This document shows, piece after piece, positions 6,973 through 13,746 of a stretch of DNA of 13,768 bases. The stretch is from Firmicutes bacterium UBA5286 (GTDB lineage Bacteria; Bacillota; Proteinivoracia; UBA4975). The notes beneath the pieces were generated by a model, which saw only the letters and a program-made list of their open reading frames with translations, ran no database searches and was not told the DNA's origin. The position numbers and the translations under genes were made by a program. The DNA lies in NCBI GenBank assembly GCA_002408465.1, contig DHSM01000021.1:1-13768 (forward strand), in the 5' to 3' direction. Position 1 is the first letter of the stretch. Every line of letters starts with the position of its first letter.

Positions 6973-7963
6973 AAAGAATCATACGCAGATTACCCTTGAG
7001 TTCCAGGATATTTGAGCAAATCTCTCCCAGGCGCCAAACAATCCTCTCGCCATAAAGGTCTGTCTGTGTACGGCGGATCAATTCTTCCAATGTAAAATTA
7101 GATGTCACAACCACAGGTTTCAAACTGCGATAGCGATAATCTATGATTTGGGCCAGATTCTTCAGGGAGAATTCGGTAGGCTTTTCTATCCCCATGTCAT
7201 CCAGCAGCAACAAGTCGACATTTTTCACCTCATCAACCAGTTGCTGTTCGGATTGCTCGGAATCCCGGGAATTAAAGGTTGCCCGCAGGGAATCGAGAAA
7301 GTCGGCATAGACCATATAGCGCACTGACATGTGCTCAACCAAGTAATTGGCAATGCAACCTAAGAGATAAGACTTCCCAGAACCAGTTGGGCCGTGGATG
7401 AATAACCCCTGACTGGAATCAGAATTTAGCCTAAGTTCATCGCAGAATTTTTGCGAATAGGCATATACTTTTTTGACTTGCGAGCGGTGCGCCGTTTGAA
7501 AAATCGCAAAATCCGTGCCGTCAAAGGTAGCCTGACAAATTCGTGCAGGCAAACCGGCTCGCTGGCGAAACAGTCTGCTTCTCTTTGCCTGGGCACAAGC
7601 GCAGACAAGATACCTGCCGTCTGCGGTGTAGACCATCCCTGTATCCTGACAACGGCGACAGTTCCACTTTGGTTCCAGAGATGCTGGATTGATACCGTAT
7701 TGGTCAAGCAAGGCGCTTCTCTTCCGCAAAAGATCCGCCAGGCGTGTTTCTAGCCCAGTGATTTCTTCATCCAGAGGTTGGCCCCGAAGCTTGCCAAGGG
7801 TAGCACTGATAATTTGCTTCCTAACCTCTTCTGCCTGATCAAAATTCTGTTTCAGTTTTGGCTGCCGGGCAAAGAGATTATCCATATACTTTTGATGTTC
7901 AGCAAGGATGATTTTACGCTCTTCATCTTCCCGGTTGCGAATATGGGAAAGCTCATCCCTCAT
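6971..7963 (-). CDS. dnaI: DnaI-like helicase loader (AAA+ ATPase, DnaC/DnaI family)
   Basis: A 330-residue protein; the family loads the hexameric replicative helicase onto DNA. The first hundred residues are charged and helical, probably the helicase-binding part. A zinc motif CxxC (C102, C105) and CxC (C121, C123) follows, as in DnaI and DnaC. The AAA+ domain has Walker A GPTGSGKS (191-198), Walker B LLLLDDMG (about 251-258), sensor 1 TSN (287-289) and conserved arginines in the segment YGERIVWRL. The ATG at 7963 has GGAGG 9 nt upstream and is preferred over an in-frame GTG three codons earlier. The start overlaps the end of the dnaB-like gene by 11 nt, implying coupled translation. The pair dnaB-dnaI is also adjacent in Bacillus subtilis. 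Here the presumed client helicase is encoded directly downstream. Confidence 0.92.
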   Translation of the reverse strand: MRDELSHIRNREDEERKIILAEHQKYMDNLFARQPKLKQNFDQAEEVRKQIISATLGKLRGQPLDEEITGLETRLADLLRKRSALLDQYGINPASLEPKWNCRRCQDTGMVYTADGRYLVCACAQAKRSRLFRQRAGLPARICQATFDGTDFAIFQTAHRSQVKKVYAYSQKFCDELRLNSDSSQGLFIHGPTGSGKSYLLGCIANYLVEHMSVRYMVYADFLDSLRATFNSRDSEQSEQQLVDEVKNVDLLLLDDMGIEKPTEFSLKNLAQIIDYRYRSLKPVVVTSNFTLEELIRRTQTDLYGERIVWRLGEICSNILELKGNLRMIL

Positions 7964-9002
7964 TGTCCTCACCCTCCAGACCTACCATAGTCTTGCGCCT
8001 AACAAGCTTTTCCAGATCAGATAACTTATGTTCATGGGTAAACCCGCTTCTACCTGATTTGACAGACTTGGGCTTAGGCTTGTCATCTTTGCTTTCAAGC
8101 CACTTATCTATAAAAGCGATGCCGGGAGCGCCCTTGCCCTGATATTCGCCGGAGAGTATTGCCTTCTTTATGAGATTGCCCAGCTGAACAGGGCCCTCCA
8201 CTTCAGTTGACCATTTATCAATTATTTCTTTTTCCGCCGGGGTCAAAGTATTATAACTCCGCCCCAGCTCTTTTTCCACAGCTCGGTAGAATTCATAGCT
8301 GGCTTGAAATTTCTGATCTAAGCGGAGCAGGTCCTCATACGTCTTGATTCCCTGGACCAGCCACTGGCGGACAATTGTATCTGCATACCGACTAGGACAG
8401 GTTCCCTTGCTGCCTTCCATGGTCACTTTGCGTTTGGTTCTTTCCAGCAGCTCTTCAAGCAATCGCCTGTCCTGGAGCTGCTCAAACCACATATCAAATC
8501 TGTCCCGCAATTGCCGGCTGGGAACAAACTTGCATTCTTTAATGAATCTGGTGGCGAATTCGTCAGCCTGCTGCTCGGTCAGCTGGTGAGAATCCTGCTC
8601 CGATGTAGTTGCAGCCTCAAGATTGCTGAGGGCTTGTCCCCGCTTTAAGCGGAATGCTTCAATCAAAGTGATAAACCTGCGCTCCTGCTCATAGGCAAAT
8701 GAGTTGTCCTGAATTTGCTCTAATAGCTCTGCCATGGTTGGGGGGGTAATAATGTATTCCTTGCTGTCCCCTTGAAGCAGTCGGTATTTGGCAAGAGTCT
8801 TTAAAGACATTTTAAAACTCTTCTGGGTAATGTTCATCTGCTGCATAATATCCCCTTCGTCAACAGTGTAGCTGTTGACTAGGGCATGGTATAGATTAAT
8901 CCACACCGAAACAGCCTCAAAGCCTATTACCGGCTGATAAATTTCAATCAGCTCCGGTGGAATTGTCGTAAGCTGAATACTGCCTTGGAGGGAAAATTTC
9001 AT
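7953..9002 (-). CDS. dnaB: Replication initiation and helicase-loading protein of the Bacillus DnaB type (DnaD/DnaB_2 domains)
   Basis: A 349-residue protein related to Bacillus DnaB, a co-loader that acts with DnaD and DnaI at the origin; it is not the helicase that bears this name in E. coli. The N-terminus (IPPELIEIYQPVIGFEAVSVW) is the winged-helix-like DDBH1 domain of this family. Two DnaD-type segments follow. The first ends with the YxxxIxxxW pattern (YADTIVRQW, about 206-214). The second runs about 250-305, containing TPAEKEIIDKW and IAFIDKWLE. The basic tail may contact DNA. The ATG at 9002 is chosen because homology begins there and AGAGG lies upstream. The frame is open for 25 more codons, but these lie inside the amidase gene. 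The spacing after the amidase stop is only 4 nt. Confidence 0.9.
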   Translation of the reverse strand: MKFSLQGSIQLTTIPPELIEIYQPVIGFEAVSVWINLYHALVNSYTVDEGDIMQQMNITQKSFKMSLKTLAKYRLLQGDSKEYIITPPTMAELLEQIQDNSFAYEQERRFITLIEAFRLKRGQALSNLEAATTSEQDSHQLTEQQADEFATRFIKECKFVPSRQLRDRFDMWFEQLQDRRLLEELLERTKRKVTMEGSKGTCPSRYADTIVRQWLVQGIKTYEDLLRLDQKFQASYEFYRAVEKELGRSYNTLTPAEKEIIDKWSTEVEGPVQLGNLIKKAILSGEYQGKGAPGIAFIDKWLESKDDKPKPKSVKSGRSGFTHEHKLSDLEKLVRRKTMVGLEGEDNEG

Positions 9003-9006
9003 CGGC

Positions 9007-10065
9007 CTATTCACCTCTTGGGTCCTGAAAGAAAGCAGCAATACCTTTGAATAATGCAGCGGCGGCACTTTTAGCAAAGTCCGGCTCTGCCAGCATTGCC
9101 TCCTCCTCTTTGTTGCTGATAAACAATATCTCCGCCAATACAGCTGGCGCCTTCACCTGCAATACGGCATCATTCTTGGGCTTGATTCCCCGGCTGTAAC
9201 GCTGCAATTCGGCCACCAGCTCATTTTGAATGAGCTGGGCCGCCCTCTTGCTGGGGAAACTATTAAGAGAGTTTGGGTTGTGATATGTTTCTATCCCCCG
9301 GGCGTATTTGTCAGACCAGGAGTTGTTGTGGATTGAGAGAAAAAGGTCAGGAGAATAATCATTTACCAGATCATGGCGCTTCCAGAGATCAGGGCGTATA
9401 TGTCTACCCGGTTTGAGGGTGGTATCCACCAAAGTATCGGTTGAGCGGGTCATAAAGACTTCAACCCCTGCTTTCTCCAGCATGGCTTGCAGCTCTAGGG
9501 CGATAGCCAGGGTGACGTTTTTTTCGTACAGGCCGAGATAATGGCCCTCGGCCCCGGGATCATGCCCCCCATGGCCTGGATCGATGGCAATGCGCTTGCC
9601 CGCAAGACCCGCCTCGCTCCATTGAATGGCATAGCCAAATGCAGTTGTTGAAAGTCGGAAGATCGGCGGAAGATTATCCAATTCAATAATAAGGACAACC
9701 TTATTCTGCTCTCGGCGAAAGCAAATCTGCTGGTCCAAATACTGTTCTTCAGCAGGGAAGGCTGCAATTGCGTCTTTATGTACCAAGGTCAGCTCCAGTT
9801 TATTATCCTTGACTCTCCAAGAGTCATTTTCATCAACGGGAATATTAATATTAATCAGCAATTGTTCTTGTCGGTCTATTGTCAGCAAAGGCAGAGCATG
9901 GCCGGCGGTCGCAGGCCTTGAGAGTAGTTTTGCAGCCGGCCCCTTGCCGAAACCAAAAGCCAATGCAAAAGAAAGGCCGACACAGGCCAGAGCAAACAGT
10001 AAAAAAAAGACTCGTTTCCTTCTCCTATGTTTTTTTTGCTTATATCTGACATAGTACACCGGCAA
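9007..10065 (-). CDS. N-acetylmuramoyl-L-alanine amidase (Amidase_3, LytC/CwlD type)
   Basis: A 352-residue exported or membrane-anchored enzyme that cleaves the amide bond between MurNAc and the stem peptide. A basic start (KKHRRRKR) precedes one hydrophobic helix at about residues 19-40. Residues 60-150 form a beta-rich region resembling an AMIN domain, which could target the enzyme to peptidoglycan. The catalytic domain (157-347) has zinc ligands H165 (DPGHGG), E181 (YEKN) and H246 (SIHNN), and the catalytic glutamate E312 (AEILFISN). The start is uncertain: a TTG at 10065 with AGGA 5 nt upstream, or the GTG two codons later. It is followed after 4 nt by the dnaB-like gene. In a sporeformer it could act in vegetative growth, cortex maturation or germination; the sequence does not say which. 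Confidence 0.92.
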   Translation of the reverse strand: MPVYYVRYKQKKHRRRKRVFFLLFALACVGLSFALAFGFGKGPAAKLLSRPATAGHALPLLTIDRQEQLLININIPVDENDSWRVKDNKLELTLVHKDAIAAFPAEEQYLDQQICFRREQNKVVLIIELDNLPPIFRLSTTAFGYAIQWSEAGLAGKRIAIDPGHGGHDPGAEGHYLGLYEKNVTLAIALELQAMLEKAGVEVFMTRSTDTLVDTTLKPGRHIRPDLWKRHDLVNDYSPDLFLSIHNNSWSDKYARGIETYHNPNSLNSFPSKRAAQLIQNELVAELQRYSRGIKPKNDAVLQVKAPAVLAEILFISNKEEEAMLAEPDFAKSAAAALFKGIAAFFQDPRGE

Positions 10066-10117
10066 TCACATCCTAATTCCATTCTACCATATGCCCCGCC
10101 CAAAAAAAAGAATAAGC

Positions 10118-10143
10118 AAAAAACCATCTGCGCAGCCCAGACA
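10118..10143 (-). terminator. Possible weak terminator or attenuator between deoC and the amidase gene
   Basis: On the - strand TGTCTG, a 7-nt loop and CAGATG pair with two G-U wobbles and are followed by GTTTTTT. The stem is short, so read-through into the amidase and replication genes is likely. No convincing separate promoter was found in the 100-nt gap. Confidence 0.35.
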
Positions 10144-10165
10144 CAGCAGGATTGTACTTTATCCT

Positions 10166-10831
10166 TTACTGCTGAGAATTCTTCTCGCCTTCAACAATTT
10201 TTATGGCGGCGCTGGCGCCAAATCTTGTGGCTCCGGCCTCAAGCATTTCTTTGGCTGTCTGATAGCTGGAAATTCCGCCGGAAGCCTTGATGCCAAAGCC
10301 CGGGCCCACTGCTTCCCGGATTATCCGGATATCTTCCACCTTGGCGCCACTGGGGGCGTACCCGGTGGAAGTCTTGACAAAATTAGCCCCAGCGGCCTTG
10401 ACTACTTTGCTGGCGGCGCTGATTTGCTCTTTGTCCAAATATGCCGTTTCAATGATTACCTTGACAATGGCCCTGCCGGATACGGACTTGACCACAGATT
10501 CTATATCGTGCCGGACGGCATCCAGATTGCCGGACAACATTTCCCCAATATTCATGACCATATCTACTTCGGTGGCTCCGTCGGCAACAGCCTGAGCAGC
10601 CTCAAAGGCCTTGACTTCCGATTTGACGGCGCCAAAGGGAAAGCCAATCACAGTGGTAACCCCTACCCCTGATCCGGACAGCAACCGGGCGCATAATTTG
10701 ACAAAGACGGGATGGATGCATATAGAAGCAAACCGGTATTCCAGGGATTCTTTGCACATCCGTTCCACATCTGCAGCAGTAGCTGTTGCCTTTAACAAAG
10801 TGTAATCGATATACTTGGCAATACTTTCCAT
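10166..10831 (-). CDS. deoC: Deoxyribose-phosphate aldolase
   Basis: A 221-residue class I aldolase of normal length that splits 2-deoxyribose 5-phosphate into glyceraldehyde 3-phosphate and acetaldehyde in deoxynucleoside breakdown. Family motifs are all present: IDYTLLK at the start, VIGFPFG (61-67), EVDMVMNIG with D90, VKVIIET with K124, the Schiff-base lysine K153 in FVKTSTGY, and K182 in GIKASGGI. The ATG at 10831 has GGAGG 8 nt upstream. The usual deo partners (phosphorylase, phosphopentomutase, DeoR regulator) are not beside it. It sits 23 nt after the ypmA-like gene and before the amidase gene, so it is probably transcribed with them as a housekeeping gene, not as part of an inducible deo operon. 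Confidence 0.97.
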   Translation of the reverse strand: MESIAKYIDYTLLKATATAADVERMCKESLEYRFASICIHPVFVKLCARLLSGSGVGVTTVIGFPFGAVKSEVKAFEAAQAVADGATEVDMVMNIGEMLSGNLDAVRHDIESVVKSVSGRAIVKVIIETAYLDKEQISAASKVVKAAGANFVKTSTGYAPSGAKVEDIRIIREAVGPGFGIKASGGISSYQTAKEMLEAGATRFGASAAIKIVEGEKNSQQ

Positions 10832-10854
10832 TTAATTAACCTCCAATTTTATGA

Positions 10855-11016
10855 TTAAATCTCATAGATGGAAACAACCATCTGATCATTGCGCTGGGAC
10901 ACACCAAAAATAACCTTCTTCTCCTTCAGCGTCCTATTTAGAAAGTCAATTAAGATATATAAATCCTCATTATATGGCAGTGTTTGCGTGGCAATTAGTT
11001 CTAATTTTTCTTCCAA
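10855..11016 (-). CDS. ypmA: YpmA-family small protein (DUF4264)
   Basis: A 53-residue protein resembling Bacillus YpmA, a conserved small protein of unknown function. The core is LYILIDFLNRTLKEKKVIFGVS, here cited as residues about 20-41, followed by a short strand ending VSIYEI. The start is a TTG at 11016 with GGGAGG 7 nt upstream, which gives the family's usual length and its MEEKLEL start. The frame is open to an ATG at 11091, but the 25 extra residues are polar, show no homology that I recognise, and include the ribosome binding site. It is the first gene of the long - strand run. In Bacillus subtilis ypmA also lies near asnS, which makes the presence of both here notable. Confidence 0.75.
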   Translation of the reverse strand: MEEKLELIATQTLPYNEDLYILIDFLNRTLKEKKVIFGVSQRNDQMVVSIYEI

Positions 11017-11060
11017 GACAGCACCTCCCTCTCTTTCATTATTCTTCTTTTCTTGTGGAA

Positions 11061-11073
11061 ATCCTGTTAGGAT
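11061..11073. repeat. Inverted repeat upstream of the ypmA-like gene
   Basis: ATCCT-GTT-AGGAT is a perfect 5-bp palindrome in the leader of the ypmA-like gene, close to an AT-rich TAATAT. It could be an operator half-site pair or a chance match; I recognise no regulator consensus. Confidence 0.25.
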
Positions 11074-11183
11074 ATTATTTTCTCTTCGCAATAAGCTAAT
11101 ATCAAAAGCAAAATAAAAATGATCTCAGTTTTTTTTGGGAGATACATGCAATTCACTTACATACCTTGGTCTGCATCTCTGTT

Positions 11184-11212
11184 TTGACCAGCAAGACCAC
11201 ATTTCTTATAAC
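11184..11212 (+). promoter_or_regulatory. Sigma-A-like promoter of the SASP gene
   Basis: TTGACC (11184-11189), a 17-nt spacer and TATAAC (11207-11212) match the vegetative consensus at five of six positions in each box. The start point would fall near 11219, leaving a leader of about 42 nt before the TTG start codon. Confidence 0.6.
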
Positions 11213-11222
11213 ATAGTCTGCT

Positions 11223-11250
11223 TCCCTGGAGCTAAAAATAATAGCAGGGA
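11223..11250 (+). promoter_or_regulatory. Leader hairpin overlapping the SASP ribosome binding site
   Basis: TCCCTG (11223-11228) can pair with CAGGGA (11245-11250) across a 16-nt AT-rich loop. The second arm includes the first bases of the GGGAGGTGA ribosome binding site, so the hairpin could dampen translation. Six base pairs is modest. Confidence 0.35.
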
Positions 11251-11261
11251 GGTGAGATAGT

Positions 11262-11492
11262 TTGACCAGAAACAGGAACAGAAATAAAAGTCTTATTGAT
11301 GGAAAGCTTCTCGATCAGTTTAAATACGAGATTGCAGATGAGCTGGGCCTAAGAGAGAAAATAAACACTCAGGGATGGCCCAATATGACTACCCGTGAAT
11401 GCGGCCAAATTGGGGGCAAGATTGGCGGCAACATGGTTAAAGTCATGATTAGAAATGCACAAAAAATGATGGCCGAAAACAATAATCTCTAA
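11262..11492 (+). CDS. Alpha/beta-type small acid-soluble spore protein
   Basis: A 76-residue SASP, which coats DNA in the dormant spore and protects it from UV and heat. Both family signatures are present. DQFKYEIADELG (about 18-29) contains the site recognised by the germination protease GPR. The C-terminal DNA-binding motif follows, TTRECGQIGGKIGGNMVK (43-60), then a helix VMIRNAQKMM. The second motif has an extra glycine-rich step compared with the usual NGxVGGxMVK form, and a cysteine replaces the usual asparagine, so this is a divergent member. The start is a TTG at 11262 with GGGAGGTGA upstream. A terminator follows directly, so it is probably monocistronic. Its promoter looks like sigma-A, not sigma-G. 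Confidence 0.9.
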   Translation: MTRNRNRNKSLIDGKLLDQFKYEIADELGLREKINTQGWPNMTTRECGQIGGKIGGNMVKVMIRNAQKMMAENNNL

Positions 11493-11502
11493 TTCGCAGT
11501 TA

Positions 11503-11528
11503 AAGGCGCCATCTTGGCGCCTTTTTTT
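11503..11528 (+). terminator. Rho-independent terminator after the SASP gene
   Basis: AAGGCGCCA (11503-11511), loop TCT and TGGCGCCTT (11515-11523) form a perfect 9-bp GC-rich stem followed by a T run. It isolates the SASP gene from the EpuA-like gene downstream. Confidence 0.92.
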
Positions 11529-11589
11529 ATCTCTGGATTTAAGGGGAACAATATAGTAATATTAAGGGCAAAGGAGGGAATAGATTACT

Positions 11590-11817
11590 ATGACTGAAAG
11601 TCCTATTCAAAAGAACACTGCCCCAATAAAAGGCAATAACGGAGCGAAAGTCCTTATAAACATTCTCAAGATTATCTGGATTCCTGCCTTATTGATTCTT
11701 GCCTTGATTGTTGGTTTGTATATCGGCTATCAATTTATTACTAAAACTTCTGGCAGCAATATTTTTCACTGGGAGATATGGCAAAGATTTTTTCAACAGA
11801 TTCGTTCCCTTCGATAA
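11590..11817 (+). CDS. EpuA-like small single-pass membrane protein
   Basis: A 75-residue protein with a polar N-terminus (about 1-24), one transmembrane helix (about 27-48, ending GLYIGYQF) and a short tail with an F-x-W-E-I-W-Q-type segment. This matches the EpuA family (PF11772), whose members are often annotated as 'DNA-directed RNA polymerase subunit beta' because some are encoded near RNA polymerase genes; a role in transcription is not shown. The ATG at 11590 follows AAGGAGGG with a rather long gap of about 12 nt. The stop lies 18 nt before the MurE-like gene, so the two are probably co-transcribed, which might hint at an envelope-related job. Confidence 0.6.
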   Translation: MTESPIQKNTAPIKGNNGAKVLINILKIIWIPALLILALIVGLYIGYQFITKTSGSNIFHWEIWQRFFQQIRSLR

Positions 11818-11835
11818 CTTTGCGGAGGTTTTCAA

Positions 11836-13383
11836 ATGTCGATTTTCCTTGCCGACCTTTTGTCCAAACTCCTTTTGAGTGAGCCATTACCCCCCATACC
11901 AAAAATTAAAATCACCGGAATCAGCGATAACTCAACCCGGGTTCGGCCTAAAAACATTTTTGTCGCAATTAAGGGTTATGAGTTTGACGGTCATGATTTT
12001 ATTGACCAAGCTATTGCACAGGGAGCAGCAGCTGTTATTGCCGAAAGGAAAGTTACAGCTGATGTTCCCATTTTTATTGTTGCTGATTCTCGCATTGCCT
12101 TGGCTCAGCTCAGCAACGCCTGGTTTCAGTACCCTGCCCAGTCGATGAAGATGATTGGCGTTACCGCTTCCAATGGAAAAACTACCACTGCTTTTATGAT
12201 TGACAGTGTCCTTTCCAGGCATTATCCTGTTACAGGGCTTATTGGCACCGTTGTGGTCAAAGATGGCCGCAGGACTGTAGGCGCGGACCTGACCACACCC
12301 AACTCCCGGGATTTGTATGAAATACTGGCCCGCATGCGGGATAATCGCTGCTCCCATGTGACTATGGAAGTTTCATCGGCCGGCCAGGAACTACAGCGAG
12401 TGCACGGCATTCCCTATAATCTTGTCACATTTAACAACGTCACCCGAGAGCATATTGACTTTCACGGCAGTTTTGAAAAGTATTGGCAGCATAAAACAAA
12501 ATTAGTAAGAGAGCTGGCACCCTCTTCTACCGCTATTTTAAATGCGGATGAGCCCTTGATTCTTGAGCTTTGTCAGCAAACGAAAGCAGATTTCATCACT
12601 TATAGCCTTAAAAGTAACCCCGCCCATATTCAGGTTGAAGATATAGATTTGAGCACTGGCTCCGGAAGTTTTCGGTATATAATCCCCGAAAGAGTTGTTT
12701 CCCAAAACTTTACTCTGTCTCCATGTAATTCGGAATTTCGACTAAAAGTCCTGGGCCTGCATAACATTTACAATGCAACAGTGGCTATCACCCTAGGAAA
12801 ATTATGCAATGTGCCCGACGCTAAAATCTATTCGGCCCTGGCTAATTTTGGCGGCGTCGAACGCAGGTTTCAATTAATCTATGATGGGGATTTTAAAGTA
12901 ATAGATGACCACTTCGCCAATACCGGCAATATAGACATTACTCTAGCCACCCTGGGACTGATGAAATACAATCGGCTTCACCTCTTAATTGCCATTCGCG
13001 GCAGCCGGGGAAGCGTCGTCAACAGGGAAAATACTGAGACAGTTGTCAAATGGCTTCCTCTGCTGCCAATAGGCGAACTCGTCCTTACCGACAGCGAAGA
13101 ATTTGTCGGGGGCCATGATGTGGTCAGTGCTGATGAACGGGCAGCAGTCCTTGATATCTTGGATGCGGCAGGTATCAAATATCGGCATATCCCCCGCCTT
13201 ACCGATGCCATCCTAGCGATTCTGGAAGCGGCTCAAGCCGACGATGTCATTCTCATGGGCGGCTGTCAGGGTCTTGACCACGGCGCCCATATAGCAATCC
13301 CCCTTTTGGCTCAGCGCCATTCTCTAGTAGAAAGGTTAGAAATCCTTAAAATTTTAAAGGATAGAGTTGCAGGTTCATCTTGA
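11836..13383 (+). CDS. Divergent MurE-like Mur ligase
   Basis: A 515-residue protein with the three-domain layout of MurE, which adds the third amino acid to UDP-MurNAc-dipeptide. The N-domain has GISDNSTRVRPKNIFVAIKG and DGHDFI. The central domain has the P-loop GVTASNGKTTT (108-118; usually GTNGKTTT), LTTP (152-155), EVSSAG (178-183; the usual histidine is lost), REHIDFHG (204-211) and K220, matching the lysine carbamylated in MurE. The C-domain starts with GLHNIYNA (307-314). It then departs: DYAHTP is replaced by DDHFANTGN (357-365), the DNPR motif that reads the incoming amino acid is replaced by LTDSEEF (417-423), and the KGHE loop by GGCQGLDHG. ATP-dependent ligation looks intact, but the substrate may not be DAP or lysine, so the symbol murE is withheld. 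The ATG has GGAGG 7 nt upstream and follows the EpuA-like gene by 18 nt. Confidence 0.8.
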   Translation: MSIFLADLLSKLLLSEPLPPIPKIKITGISDNSTRVRPKNIFVAIKGYEFDGHDFIDQAIAQGAAAVIAERKVTADVPIFIVADSRIALAQLSNAWFQYPAQSMKMIGVTASNGKTTTAFMIDSVLSRHYPVTGLIGTVVVKDGRRTVGADLTTPNSRDLYEILARMRDNRCSHVTMEVSSAGQELQRVHGIPYNLVTFNNVTREHIDFHGSFEKYWQHKTKLVRELAPSSTAILNADEPLILELCQQTKADFITYSLKSNPAHIQVEDIDLSTGSGSFRYIIPERVVSQNFTLSPCNSEFRLKVLGLHNIYNATVAITLGKLCNVPDAKIYSALANFGGVERRFQLIYDGDFKVIDDHFANTGNIDITLATLGLMKYNRLHLLIAIRGSRGSVVNRENTETVVKWLPLLPIGELVLTDSEEFVGGHDVVSADERAAVLDILDAAGIKYRHIPRLTDAILAILEAAQADDVILMGGCQGLDHGAHIAIPLLAQRHSLVERLEILKILKDRVAGSS

Positions 13384-13408
13384 CTAACAAATAAACCTCT
13401 AGTATAAT
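13380..13408 (+). promoter_or_regulatory. Strong sigma-A promoter of the tRNA array
   Basis: TTGACT (13380-13385), a 17-nt spacer and TATAAT (13403-13408) are nearly consensus. The -35 box contains the TGA stop of the MurE-like gene. The predicted start point lies a few bases before tRNA-Pro at 13420. Confidence 0.88.
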
Positions 13409-13419
13409 AGTGAAGTCCG

Positions 13420-13496
<77 letters not shown>

Positions 13497-13510
13497 TTAA
13501 ATTGCGGCAT

Positions 13511-13587
13511 GGCCCCTTGGAGAAGCGGCTGAACTCACCAGCCTTTCACGCTGGCATTCAGGGGTTCGAATCCCCTAGGGGTCACCA
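13511..13587 (+). tRNA. tRNA-Glu (anticodon TTC)
   Basis: The acceptor GGCCCCT pairs with AGGGGTC (one G-U). The anticodon stem CCAGC/GCTGG closes the loop CTTTCAC with TTC at 13545-13547. The T arm has GGTTCGAAT, and CCA is encoded. It lies 14 nt after tRNA-Pro. Confidence 0.97.
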
Positions 13588-13589
13588 AT

Positions 13590-13666
13590 GGAGTTGTGGT
13601 GTAGTGGCCTAACATGCCTGCCTGTCACGCAGGAGATCGCGGGTTCGACTCCCGTCAACTCCGCCA
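13590..13666 (+). tRNA. tRNA-Asp (anticodon GTC)
   Basis: The acceptor GGAGTTG pairs with CAACTCC. The anticodon stem CCTGC/GCAGG closes the loop CTGTCAC with GTC at 13624-13626. The discriminator is G, as usual for tRNA-Asp, and CCA is encoded. It is separated from tRNA-Glu by 2 nt. Confidence 0.97.
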
Positions 13667-13669
13667 TCT

Positions 13670-13744
13670 GCCGATGTGGCTCAACGGTAGAGCAGCTGAT
13701 TTGTAATCAGCAGGTTGTCGGTTCGATTCCGACCGTCGGCTCCA
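13670..13744 (+). tRNA. tRNA-Thr (anticodon TGT)
   Basis: The acceptor GCCGATG pairs with CGTCGGC (one U-G). The anticodon stem GCTGA/TCAGC closes the loop TTTGTAA with TGT at 13702-13704. The T arm has GGTTCGATT, and CCA is encoded. Confidence 0.97.
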
Positions 13745-13746
13745 TT

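Noticed and set aside
9003..9077. Upstream extension of the dnaB-like gene by 25 codons
   Set aside because: The extension lies within the amidase coding region, and family similarity begins exactly at the ATG at 9002, which has a ribosome binding site.
10066..10100. TG-G-TAGAAT as an extended -10 promoter for the amidase gene (- strand)
   Set aside because: The start point would fall on the ribosome binding site itself and the -35 region is only a T run, so a functional mRNA leader is unlikely.
11188..11217. Sigma-G or sigma-K promoter for the SASP gene, based on CATAGT at 11212-11217
   Set aside because: The matching -35 element is missing or very weak at the correct spacing, whereas an overlapping sigma-A pair fits much better.
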